62,435 nt of DNA from Muribaculaceae bacterium (lineage in GTDB: Bacteria; Bacteroidota; Bacteroidia; Bacteroidales; Muribaculaceae): contig JAFYYG010000068.1 of the NCBI GenBank assembly GCA_017557625.1, positions 1-62,435 of the forward strand. The letters are read 5' to 3'. Positions within the stretch are counted from its first letter, which is position 1, and the number at the start of each line of letters is the position of its first letter. Below, piece after piece: positions 6,864 through 14,698 of the stretch. The notes under the pieces were generated by a model, which did not search any database, was not told the origin of the DNA, and worked only from the letters and a program-made list of their open reading frames with translations. A program made the position numbers and the translations under genes.

Positions 6864-8738
6864 ATGGAGCAAAGAACACAATTTAAGCGCTTAAAGAATT
6901 ATATCTATGATGATCACCCCTTGTTTGTAATACCAAATTATCAAAGAGGATATAAGTGGTCTGTTAAGCAAAAAGATAAATCTTCCCTGGAGCACCTACT
7001 TCTTGACCTTGTAGAAAGATTTAATGGATATATTGGTAATCCTAACAGCGACTATGACTATTTCTTACAAGGAGTAACTGTAACTGAAAGAGTTATAAAT
7101 GGTCGAAAGAATGTGGTACTGATTGATGGTCAACAGAGGACAACAAGCATATACTTAATTTTGTGGTATCTTTCAATCGATAACCTTCAGAAGACCATTG
7201 AACATGATTCTTTTGATTTGTCTTACGATGTGAGGGAATGCTCCCGATTACTTCTTTCTGAACTAAAAAAAATACCATCAGAAAAAATTGATAATTTAAA
7301 AGAAGGTTTATGTTCTGCACCATCTTTAAGTCGTTTCTCTGAAAAGATAAAGAAGGATATGAACCAAGACGCATACTACTTTATTGAGGCAACCCGACAG
7401 ATTCACAATATATTGAAAGACATTGACAAAGACAATTTTCAAAAGTTCTTGTTGGATAAAGTGAGTTTGCTATATATTGTTGTGAATGAAGACAAAGCCG
7501 TTAAGACATTTACCATGATGAACGGTAATAAAGCTACAATGTACCAAGAAGAGTTGATAAAAGCAGAAATGCTCCATGCTGTTTCAAGTAAGCAAACGAC
7601 CTTAACACAATATATGTCACCAGAGAAACAGTTAATGCAAATCTGGGCGCAATCTTGGGAGAGTAATTCATTGCGAAGCAAATATGCAAGAGAATGGGAC
7701 AAGTGGCTATATTGGTGGAACAGAAAGGATGTGAAGGATTATTTCAATACATCAAAACCAATGGGGCTGTTGCTGGAGTTCTATGCTCTCAGAAGAAAGT
7801 CTTTAAAGAATTTGGACTACAAAGAGTTTAAGCAGTTATTGAGTAAAGGAACTTATGAGTATCAGGCAAAGCAGATTTTCAAGGACTTACGAGATTTGCA
7901 AAAGTCTTTCGAGGATTTGTTTTCTACCCCCAAAATCTATAATTATCTGAAAATGTCCTTATTGTGTAACACTGGTAGAGAAGACATGATGGATATTTTG
8001 CTCTTTTTCATTTCCAACAAGTATGATATCTCAATTCTGAAGGATTATGCCAACTGGAGATTGGTAGGAGCCACCCATAGAGAGTATTGTTATCCTGAGT
8101 CATTGAAAGAAGAAGAAAAACCAAAAGAGGCAAAAGCTGAAAACGTGCTAGACTCTCTTTCAAAAAATAGGGTATATGGCGAATCTGATGACCTAGCATT
8201 TAAACAATTACTTCGATTAAATGTTGAGGAATACAATCGACTCCTTGGAGGCAAAGGGCAAATTTTCGACTTTTCAATATGGAAGACCAAGTCTCTGGAA
8301 CATATCTATCCTAAATCAAGAGTTTATCATGTTGCATTAGATAAGGACAAGAATCAATTATTTGATGATGATCAATTGTTATACAAAATGGGGGATGGCT
8401 CTGATATTACTGAGAGAGATTTGGAGCTTTTGAAAAATGCCCACCCCAAAACTATGCTGGATAGGCAACTCTTTAATGGAAATGGTAGTGAACATTGTAT
8501 AGGCAATCTTGTTCTCTTAGATGTTGGGGATAACTCTAAGTTTGGGCCTAAATCTTTTGAAGAAAAGAAAGCTTTGTACTTCAACCCTGATGCTGAAAGT
8601 GAAGGATTAAGCTTCAAAAGCAGAGGTCTCTTGCATTCTATGTATGCTTTTGCAAAGTCAAGCTGGGGCATATCTGAAATACAACAACAAAGAGACTCAT
8701 TTATTGAGGATTTTAAGAAAACATATAGTATCAATTAG
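6864..8738 (+). CDS. DUF262 protein with C-terminal DUF1524-type HNH nuclease (GmrSD-like)
   Basis: A 624-residue protein. The N-terminus has the DUF262 (GmrS-like) signatures IPNYQRGYKW (about 23-32) and LIDGQQRTTS (about 86-95), the latter a nucleotide-binding ParB-like motif. The C-terminus has a DUF1524 (GmrD-like) HNH region: SLEHIYPKSR at about 477-486 and HCIGNLVLLDVGDNSKFGPK at about 543. GmrSD-type proteins are modification-dependent, NTP-stimulated restriction nucleases against phage DNA. The gene is markedly AT-rich compared with its neighbours, a sign of transfer, and is paired with the next gene six bases downstream. Confidence 0.88.
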   Translation: MEQRTQFKRLKNYIYDDHPLFVIPNYQRGYKWSVKQKDKSSLEHLLLDLVERFNGYIGNPNSDYDYFLQGVTVTERVINGRKNVVLIDGQQRTTSIYLILWYLSIDNLQKTIEHDSFDLSYDVRECSRLLLSELKKIPSEKIDNLKEGLCSAPSLSRFSEKIKKDMNQDAYYFIEATRQIHNILKDIDKDNFQKFLLDKVSLLYIVVNEDKAVKTFTMMNGNKATMYQEELIKAEMLHAVSSKQTTLTQYMSPEKQLMQIWAQSWESNSLRSKYAREWDKWLYWWNRKDVKDYFNTSKPMGLLLEFYALRRKSLKNLDYKEFKQLLSKGTYEYQAKQIFKDLRDLQKSFEDLFSTPKIYNYLKMSLLCNTGREDMMDILLFFISNKYDISILKDYANWRLVGATHREYCYPESLKEEEKPKEAKAENVLDSLSKNRVYGESDDLAFKQLLRLNVEEYNRLLGGKGQIFDFSIWKTKSLEHIYPKSRVYHVALDKDKNQLFDDDQLLYKMGDGSDITERDLELLKNAHPKTMLDRQLFNGNGSEHCIGNLVLLDVGDNSKFGPKSFEEKKALYFNPDAESEGLSFKSRGLLHSMYAFAKSSWGISEIQQQRDSFIEDFKKTYSIN

Positions 8739-8744
8739 AATATT

Positions 8745-11003
8745 ATGAGTACATTAAGAAATGGAGAAGAATTCTCACTTAGAGAGTTGTTTTCACATGA
8801 CAATAAAATAGTAATTCCTGATTTACAACGAGATTATTGTTGGGGAGACAGTGCGTACATCGAGCATGAGAAAAGTCAAAAAGAACTTGTCTCAAGTTTT
8901 GTTGGTGATTATTTGCTGACTTCATTTAAAGATAAAGAGAAAAAAGAGAAATCTTCCACCGACAACGACCTCATGCTGGGCCTTGTTTACGGTTATGAAG
9001 AGCCTTTAAATTGTTTCAACATTTGTGATGGGCAACAACGCATCACCACGTTATTCCTATTATTGGGAATGGTTAATAGATTGTCAGATGGAGAATTTAA
9101 CGAATTTATTATTTCGTCAACTGAAATGTTGGATGACTATGAGCCACATCTTCTCTATTCAATAAGAGAAAGCACATTGTATTTCTTGAGTGACCTCTCG
9201 TTACATTTTTTTATCAAGAACTCCAGATTAAGTGTTTCACAAATCAAGAAATCCAATTGGTATTTTGATGAATATGAAAGAGACGCATCTGTACAAAGCA
9301 TGTTAGCTGCTTTGGGAACAATCGAGAAAATACTAAAAAATGAAAAAACTGTTGACTATAAGTCTTTTGGGCATTTCCTTCTAAACAACATCAAAATGAT
9401 ATACTATGATATGGAAAACCGAGCCAGAGGCGAAGAGACATATATAGTAATCAATACAACAGGAGAACCTTTGTCATCAACAGAGAACATAAAGCCAATA
9501 TTATTAGGGAATATAAGAGACAACAAGGTTTACAATGATCAATGGGGAGAACGTGAGGACTGGTTTTGGCAGAACAGAGGCATAGACCTTTGTGCCGATG
9601 ATGGAATGAAACAGTTTTTCATTTGGTTTTGGCAGTCAAAGTTATTACAAGAAAAGACTTTCAAAGATGGTAAGGAATTCCCCATTGACCCTAGAAAGGA
9701 GTTCCTGAAAATTGACAAAAATGCTTATGCCAGCATTTTAGAAGAGGTAAATGCATATTTTGATGCGCTTAAATATTGTGTAGACATACTGAATGAGAAC
9801 GAAGAAATCAAAAAACAACTCCTCTTTATACAATCACCGAAAAATAGTAATGGAACCTATTCATGGCTAAGGGAACAAGACAATAATATTGTTCTTCCTC
9901 TTATTGGATATATACAAAAGTTCAAACAGCCTCAGAAATTGGATGCCTTTATAAGAAGAATTAGGCGTAATTGGTTTGATTCAATTCGTAATCGCCACAT
10001 GGATGGAGAGCCTGCTGTTAATACATATTTCGTAGACTGGAGGTATATATTACAGATTATTAGAAAGTCTGCCGACGAGGGGGAGGTGTTGAACTATAAT
10101 ACAGTTACAAATGCAAGTTCGATAAGATTAATTAAAAACGTAAGACTGAACCAATGGTATAATGAAGATGAAGTAAACAAGAAAGAACTTTGTGGAAGTG
10201 ATGCCAAAAAGAAAAAGAGTGTTTGGAAATGGGAAGACAATATAGATTTGATGGGTGATTTGTCTATTTTATGGAAAGCCCTTGATAACTCTCTCCAATG
10301 GAACGAAGTCCTAAAAGTATATAATACTTTTAATCTCTTATTGAATTGTTTTTGCAATGAACAATATGTTAAGGATACTGGTGATCCATTAATTTTTAAC
10401 ATTGCTAACTATTATCGTCTTTTCCGAGTTTTGAGAGAACATCCTGCACCAGGTCATATTAATTATACTAAAAATATGAATGGAGCTTGGTTCTCCTGGA
10501 GAGCAGAGGATCCTACCTATTTTTACTATTTACATGACCCTGCATTGGTGCGTGTGTTAAAGGCTGAATCAGAAGAAGATTTGTTGTCTATTTTAAAAAA
10601 TGAGGTAAGAGAATCGATCCTAAAAACAGACATTGTAATTAATAACTTGCCAAATATAGGTGATGATAATTTTAGATCCATATCTTATTTGAAACTATGG
10701 CTTACAGCAAAAGTTCTTTGGGCGGAGAAATATGAATTGCTATTAAGTTATTGGGATGGAGCTGGTATCGCAGCTTGGGATGATTGTCAAAAAAACAAAA
10801 TAGACACAGAGCTTCCATTCTCTCTTGCAAATTCTCATTGTGGTTACGCTATTTGTAGACCAGCAAACAGAATTGCTTATGCTTCTGAAGAAAATAGTGG
10901 AAAAGAAGAATTCTTTGACTCGCAAATTTCTATAAAGAAACATATTCAGGAGGTTGACGAAGAAGTCAATAATTTGTTCCTCAATTTTTTGAAGAAGGAA
11001 TAA
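8745..11003 (+). CDS. DUF262 protein, partner of the upstream HNH-bearing DUF262 protein
   Basis: A 752-residue protein with DUF262 motifs VIPDLQRDYCWGDS (about 23-36) and FNICDGQQRITTLFLLLG (about 90-107). I see no HNH motif in its long C-terminal half, so it is probably the non-catalytic or regulatory half of a two-gene restriction module. It begins six bases after the previous stop, which implies translational coupling. AT-rich like its partner. The orphan tail of a PLD nuclease gene starts five bases after its stop. Confidence 0.85.
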   Translation: MSTLRNGEEFSLRELFSHDNKIVIPDLQRDYCWGDSAYIEHEKSQKELVSSFVGDYLLTSFKDKEKKEKSSTDNDLMLGLVYGYEEPLNCFNICDGQQRITTLFLLLGMVNRLSDGEFNEFIISSTEMLDDYEPHLLYSIRESTLYFLSDLSLHFFIKNSRLSVSQIKKSNWYFDEYERDASVQSMLAALGTIEKILKNEKTVDYKSFGHFLLNNIKMIYYDMENRARGEETYIVINTTGEPLSSTENIKPILLGNIRDNKVYNDQWGEREDWFWQNRGIDLCADDGMKQFFIWFWQSKLLQEKTFKDGKEFPIDPRKEFLKIDKNAYASILEEVNAYFDALKYCVDILNENEEIKKQLLFIQSPKNSNGTYSWLREQDNNIVLPLIGYIQKFKQPQKLDAFIRRIRRNWFDSIRNRHMDGEPAVNTYFVDWRYILQIIRKSADEGEVLNYNTVTNASSIRLIKNVRLNQWYNEDEVNKKELCGSDAKKKKSVWKWEDNIDLMGDLSILWKALDNSLQWNEVLKVYNTFNLLLNCFCNEQYVKDTGDPLIFNIANYYRLFRVLREHPAPGHINYTKNMNGAWFSWRAEDPTYFYYLHDPALVRVLKAESEEDLLSILKNEVRESILKTDIVINNLPNIGDDNFRSISYLKLWLTAKVLWAEKYELLLSYWDGAGIAAWDDCQKNKIDTELPFSLANSHCGYAICRPANRIAYASEENSGKEEFFDSQISIKKHIQEVDEEVNNLFLNFLKKE

Positions 11004-11008
11004 CGCAT

Positions 11009-11071
11009 TGGATAGGCCGACACTGCAAAACGTGTAAACGCAAAGATTTCTGCCCAGCCCCAATCGTCTAA
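11009..11071 (+). pseudogene. Orphan 3' tail of a PLD-nuclease gene
   Basis: In frame it encodes WIGRHCKTCKRKDFCPAPIV and TAA. The first 47 bases are identical to 11831-11877 in the intact PLD gene downstream, whose ending is WIGRHCKTCKRKDFCPDPIT. The tail precedes the intact gene, the reverse of the order seen for yifB and the exonuclease. Confidence 0.85.
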
Positions 11072-11101
11072 TTTTTTCCAAAAATATCCTTAAAGGTCAG
11101 C

Positions 11102-11138
11102 CTATGCCTCGATTTGGCATAGCTCCATTTTATTTTTG
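11102..11138 (+). promoter_or_regulatory. Operator-like inverted repeat with -7 box, same family as the WYL promoter site
   Basis: CTATGCC (11102-11108) and GGCATAG (11116-11122) form a perfect inverted repeat with loop TCGATTT. TATTTTTG, a -7 match, begins 8 bases after the repeat, exactly the spacing from GGCATAG to TATCTTTG at the WYL promoter. It leads into a 34-codon open frame at 11163. Confidence 0.5.
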
Positions 11139-11162
11139 CTCAAAATTAAAAACGCGAGCGAA

Positions 11163-11267
11163 ATGAGCGAGATTGTAAAAATGCGGGATGTGCGGTATAA
11201 CTTAAGCGAAAAAAAAGAACTTTTTCAAAAAATATCCTTTGTGGCCGAGCGACTGATAAATCCATAA
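11163..11267 (+). pseudogene. Short frame (34 codons), probably the start of a lost gene
   Basis: It begins MSEIVKMRDVRYNLSEKKEL and ends at TAA 11265-11267, just downstream of a promoter-like repeat. I recognise no family. A similar arrangement follows the intact PLD gene: a degenerate repeat at 11924-11944 and an 18-codon frame (MREISEVRLLWLFKKLSF) at 11975-12031. Both may be truncated starts of a gene once located downstream of PLD. Confidence 0.3.
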
Positions 11268-11380
11268 TGGTAGATTAGATTCATTATTCTGTTGACAATT
11301 TCAGAATAATCAGAAAAATCTGTTGTTTTTTACCATTGTGGATGAAACAATATTTTTTAACCTTACCACGTTTTAAACTC

Positions 11381-11893
11381 ATGATAGAATACATCTCCAA
11401 CATAGACCATTACAACCAGGTGCTGGCGCGGGTGGCTACTGTAAAAAAGTGCCTGTGGATTGGAACTGCCGACATCAAAGACTTGCACGTAAAAGTCGGC
11501 GCATCGACCAAGCCGTTTCTCGCCGTCATTGCCTTGCTCATCAGGCGAGGCGTGGCGGTGCGGCTTATTCATGCCAAGGAACCAGGACCGAACTTTCGTG
11601 AGGACTTTGATAAGTACCCAGTTTTATATGACCGATTGGAACGGGTGCTATGTCCGCGAGTTCATTTCAAGATGATGGTATTTGACTGTAAAGAAGTATA
11701 TATCGGCAGTGCCAACCTCACAGGGGCTGGCATCGGTATGAAAACCGCCGATAAGCGCAACTTCGAGGCGGGCATCCTCACCGATGACCCCGTTATCATT
11801 GAGCGTGCAATGACGCAATTTGATGACGTGTGGATAGGCCGACACTGCAAAACGTGTAAACGCAAAGATTTCTGCCCCGACCCCATCACATAG
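11381..11893 (+). CDS. Phospholipase D-like single-HKD nuclease
   Basis: About 170 residues from ATG 11381 (the frame is open upstream to a TTG at 11336, but the segment before MIEYISNIDHYNQ lacks homology features). The catalytic HKD motif is HFKMMVFD, followed by the typical VYIGSANLTGAG. One HKD motif per chain means it should act as a dimer, cleaving DNA phosphodiesters. The C-terminus adds a Cys-rich knuckle (HCKTCKRKDFC) that may bind zinc. It is cytosolic, with no signal peptide. Context suggests a defence or DNA-processing role. Confidence 0.85.
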   Translation: MIEYISNIDHYNQVLARVATVKKCLWIGTADIKDLHVKVGASTKPFLAVIALLIRRGVAVRLIHAKEPGPNFREDFDKYPVLYDRLERVLCPRVHFKMMVFDCKEVYIGSANLTGAGIGMKTADKRNFEAGILTDDPVIIERAMTQFDDVWIGRHCKTCKRKDFCPDPIT

Positions 11894-11923
11894 CGTTATT
11901 TATCGCAACCTAATTTCATGGAA

Positions 11924-12031
11924 CTGTGCCTTGATTTGACATAGCTCCATTTTTTTCCATAAAACGCTAGCATTATGAGAGAAATCTCAGAAGTACGCCT
12001 TTTGTGGTTATTTAAAAAACTGTCCTTCTAA
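11924..12031 (+). other. Degenerate operator-like repeat and 18-codon remnant frame after the PLD gene
   Basis: CTGTGCC-TTGATTT-GACATAG (11924-11944) is a decayed relative of the repeats at 3587 and 11102, keeping the GATTTG loop and the following CTCCATTTT shared with 11123-11131. The ATG frame at 11975 encodes MREISEVRLLWLFKKLSF and then stops. This looks like the decayed counterpart of 11102-11267. Confidence 0.35.
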
Positions 12032-12058
12032 GAGGACTCAACGACTAACTTCTAAACT

Positions 12059-12096
12059 AAAATTTTATGCCGGCATAAAATTTTTTACTACCTTTG
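12059..12096 (+). promoter_or_regulatory. Perfect 26-bp palindrome and -7 box upstream of the methyltransferase gene
   Basis: AAAATTTTATGCC (12059-12071) is followed directly by its reverse complement GGCATAAAATTTT (12072-12084) with no loop. TACCTTTG (12089-12096) is a -7 match, 7 bases before the ATG at 12104. The ATGC/GCAT core recalls the WYL-promoter repeat, though the spacing differs. Confidence 0.55.
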
Positions 12097-12103
12097 CATT
12101 CAA

Positions 12104-12784
12104 ATGTCACACGATAAGATTATAGACTACTACAACAGCTTAGCTCAAACCTACGACGAAAACCGCTTCGGCAACAGCTATGGGCAGTTTATCGACAGGC
12201 AGGAGCGTCGTGTTCTCAACAAGTTGTTGTCACCGCTCACCGAGCAAAGGCATGTGCTTGAAATAGCCTGCGGCACTGGACGCTTGACAAACTATGCCAC
12301 TCACGCTCTCGATGCCAGCGAACAGATGATGGCTATAGCGCAGGAAAAACACAAGAATGTGAGCTTCACCCTCGCCTCGGCAGCCGACACTGGCTTTCAA
12401 GACGAGACTTTTGACGCGGTGTTCTCTTTTCACCTGATGATGCATCTCGACAACGAAACCATAGAAAGCATCTGCAAGGAGGCGCACCGCATCCTCAAGC
12501 CTGGAGGACAGTTCATTTTCGATATTCCGTCACGGAAACGCCGCGAACTGTTTCACCACAAACAGGACGGATGGCACGGTGCCACACATCTCAGCGCCGA
12601 CGAGGTCAAGCAACTTGCCGGGACACGTTTCAAGGTCAATCGCTCGGCAGGAATAATGATGATGCCTGTGCACAAACTGCCAAAAGTCATGCGGAAACCG
12701 CTTGTTTCAACCGATTATCTTCTCGCAAACAGCCCAATAAAACAGTATAGCTCATACCTCGTGTACGAGCTAGTGAAACAGTGA
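12104..12784 (+). CDS. Class I SAM-dependent methyltransferase
   Basis: A 226-residue protein with motif I HVLEIACGTGRLTNYA (about 50-65), motif II/III region ALDASEQMMAIAQEKH, the post-motif segment TFDAVFSFHLMMHL, and KPGGQFIFDIPS. It resembles ubiquinone/menaquinone-type or small-molecule methyltransferases (methyltransf_11/25 group); the substrate cannot be read from sequence. Its start is preceded closely by a 26-bp palindrome, so its expression is probably controlled by a DNA-binding protein. Confidence 0.85.
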   Translation: MSHDKIIDYYNSLAQTYDENRFGNSYGQFIDRQERRVLNKLLSPLTEQRHVLEIACGTGRLTNYATHALDASEQMMAIAQEKHKNVSFTLASAADTGFQDETFDAVFSFHLMMHLDNETIESICKEAHRILKPGGQFIFDIPSRKRRELFHHKQDGWHGATHLSADEVKQLAGTRFKVNRSAGIMMMPVHKLPKVMRKPLVSTDYLLANSPIKQYSSYLVYELVKQ

Positions 12785-12853
12785 GCCACATAGCACAGAA
12801 AAAACCTTATTGTACATAATTAATGATTAGTGTCCTATAAAAATTATATTCTA

Positions 12854-14308
12854 ATGAAAATTAAATTATTTGGGGAAGGTAAACTGTTTAGAAGGGCTTT
12901 TAGTGCCACTAAGCATGAAATGTTTGTGTCGGTGCGCATTTTAGTGATTTTAAGTGTTCTTTTCTCTATTCTGCTGTGGTTTGCTGAGTGGAACCATCCC
13001 GACTATTCGATAGGCGACGCATTGTTGTGGCCGTTCATCAAATATATTGATGACCCAGCCGAAGTGGGGGTCGAACCTCCCATTACGGTGCTTGGTAAAA
13101 TTGTGGGATCGCTGGTTGGGGTGCTTGGTATAGCCATATTTGCAGTTCCCGCAGGCTTGATAGGTTCGGGCTTGATAGACGCCATGGGGGAAGAGAAGCG
13201 CGAAAAGGAATTGCTGGAATGCCGTGAACGAATGAGAAAGTCGTTCAAGCGCATGGTTAACGTGTCGTTTAGGGAGTATCTCAATGGTCTTCCTGACGGA
13301 CATCCCGACAAGAACCGCAAATTCCTCTTTGTTCCTGACATGCGTCCCGTGACACACTATCATGTGCGCAACGGAATGAGCCTTGAGGATATTATGGACA
13401 CCATTAAGAAATTCCCTGAATTCCGTTTGGCTAACACCGCCAAGGCTCAGAATAGAGACGAAAGGCGTGAAGACAGGATTGTAGTGACACATTACCCCAT
13501 TAACCGCAGCTATGGATTCTTTATCGATCGTGATTCAAAAATCACTATCGTTTCAACGTCGTCATCAATTGAAGTCGGCACGGGATGGTTTGCATTCTAT
13601 CTCGCGAAACTTGGCGGCTTCAACTTCATAAGCAAAGAAATTGAACCTGATCCCGACGAGATTGACTCTTACTACAACTTAAGCTCGAAGCCAAAAGTCA
13701 ACGGAATGACTCGTGATGAACTGGCGGTTGATGCCAAGGCCAACAAAAAGCTGCTGGAAATCATGGAGATTAAAGAGAAAAACCGTGCCGACTTTATGGC
13801 AGACCTGAAAAGTTTGTGTCGAGGCGAGGATTCGTGGCTGATTTTCAATTTCACTATGTTGATGAACAGCACGTCAAATACAGCGAGTTTCCATTTTGCC
13901 CACAGTGCCGCCGATGGTTCAAATTCAACAATAAATCCTGACCAAATGACAATCTATAACAAAATGATAGAGAAATTTGAGCGTGCCATGAATGAGGAGT
14001 TTAAATTAAGTGTGTCCCAGAAGATGAGATACCCTCTTCCTAAAACATTTATCGGTTATCGACTTAAAGACAAAGGATGCAGCTTCAACTCCTTTGTGCT
14101 TAGGACTGGAGGTCCAGTGATTATAGAAGACAGTCGCAAGCATATCATTCTTTATCGCATGGCAAAAATCTTAGGAGAGGCTTTTGATCCCGATCACACT
14201 ATCTCAGAAGATGAACTGAAAGATTTTAATACTTTGGCTTTTGGGTTCTCAGAGCAAAACGTGGAGAATACCCAAGTGCGCAGCACATGGACTCTTGAGG
14301 ACGATTAA
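12854..14308 (+). CDS. Membrane protein with an ion-channel-like two-helix pore and a large cytosolic domain
   Basis: About 484 residues from ATG 12854 (a GTG at 12830 is also in frame). The first helix is about residues 29-45 (ILVILSVLFSILLWFAEW) and the second about 83-110, LGKIVGSLVGVLGIAIFAVP then AGLIGSGLID. The latter closely resembles the inner pore helix of voltage-gated-type potassium channels. The selectivity-filter position (normally TVGYGD) is occupied by DDPAEVGVEPPITV, so ion selectivity is doubtful. The C-terminal 370 residues are soluble and unknown to me. It may gate ion leakage; position beside nuclease genes allows a defence-effector role, which is inference. Confidence 0.65.
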   Translation: MKIKLFGEGKLFRRAFSATKHEMFVSVRILVILSVLFSILLWFAEWNHPDYSIGDALLWPFIKYIDDPAEVGVEPPITVLGKIVGSLVGVLGIAIFAVPAGLIGSGLIDAMGEEKREKELLECRERMRKSFKRMVNVSFREYLNGLPDGHPDKNRKFLFVPDMRPVTHYHVRNGMSLEDIMDTIKKFPEFRLANTAKAQNRDERREDRIVVTHYPINRSYGFFIDRDSKITIVSTSSSIEVGTGWFAFYLAKLGGFNFISKEIEPDPDEIDSYYNLSSKPKVNGMTRDELAVDAKANKKLLEIMEIKEKNRADFMADLKSLCRGEDSWLIFNFTMLMNSTSNTASFHFAHSAADGSNSTINPDQMTIYNKMIEKFERAMNEEFKLSVSQKMRYPLPKTFIGYRLKDKGCSFNSFVLRTGGPVIIEDSRKHIILYRMAKILGEAFDPDHTISEDELKDFNTLAFGFSEQNVENTQVRSTWTLEDD

Positions 14309-14336
14309 TCCCAATGACCGATTCGGTTTTAATATA

Positions 14337-14367
14337 AAATCACCCAAGGCACGCCTCGGGTGATTTT
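14337..14367 (+). terminator. Intrinsic terminator after the channel-like gene
   Basis: AAAATCACCC (14337-14346) pairs with GGGTGATTTT (14358-14367), with an inner AGGC/GCCT stem. The gap 14309-14698 otherwise holds only this, the facing terminator at 14639-14672 and AT-rich sequence. Confidence 0.75.
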
Positions 14368-14638
14368 ACGTTTTGATTTGGTATAATTTATATATTTCTA
14401 TATAAATCAAATTGATAATTATCGCCCATCCGTTATGAAAAGGCAATATTTTTTACAAAATTAATACTTTTTCTTAAACTGAAAAGCTTTTTGCAAAAAA
14501 AGTTATTAACAAGGGGCGTTTGAATAGAATTTATAGAATAGAATTTGAATGGAAGATAGAACAAGAGTTGTTAGGACTAACATTGGGCAACTACGCACTT
14601 TGTCTCTCCTTTCACCTTTTGACATGTTATATAGTTAG

Positions 14639-14672
14639 AAAAAAATCCCCCAGGCTTGCTCCGAGGGATTTC
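14639..14672 (-). terminator. Intrinsic terminator of kbl
   Basis: Read on the minus strand, AAATCCCTCGGAG, then a short loop, then a C/G-rich arm ending GGGGGATTTTTTT: a G+C stem followed by a T run, 27 bases beyond the kbl stop. Confidence 0.75.
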
Positions 14673-14698
14673 CAACTTATGAAAAAGAAAATTAAGTG

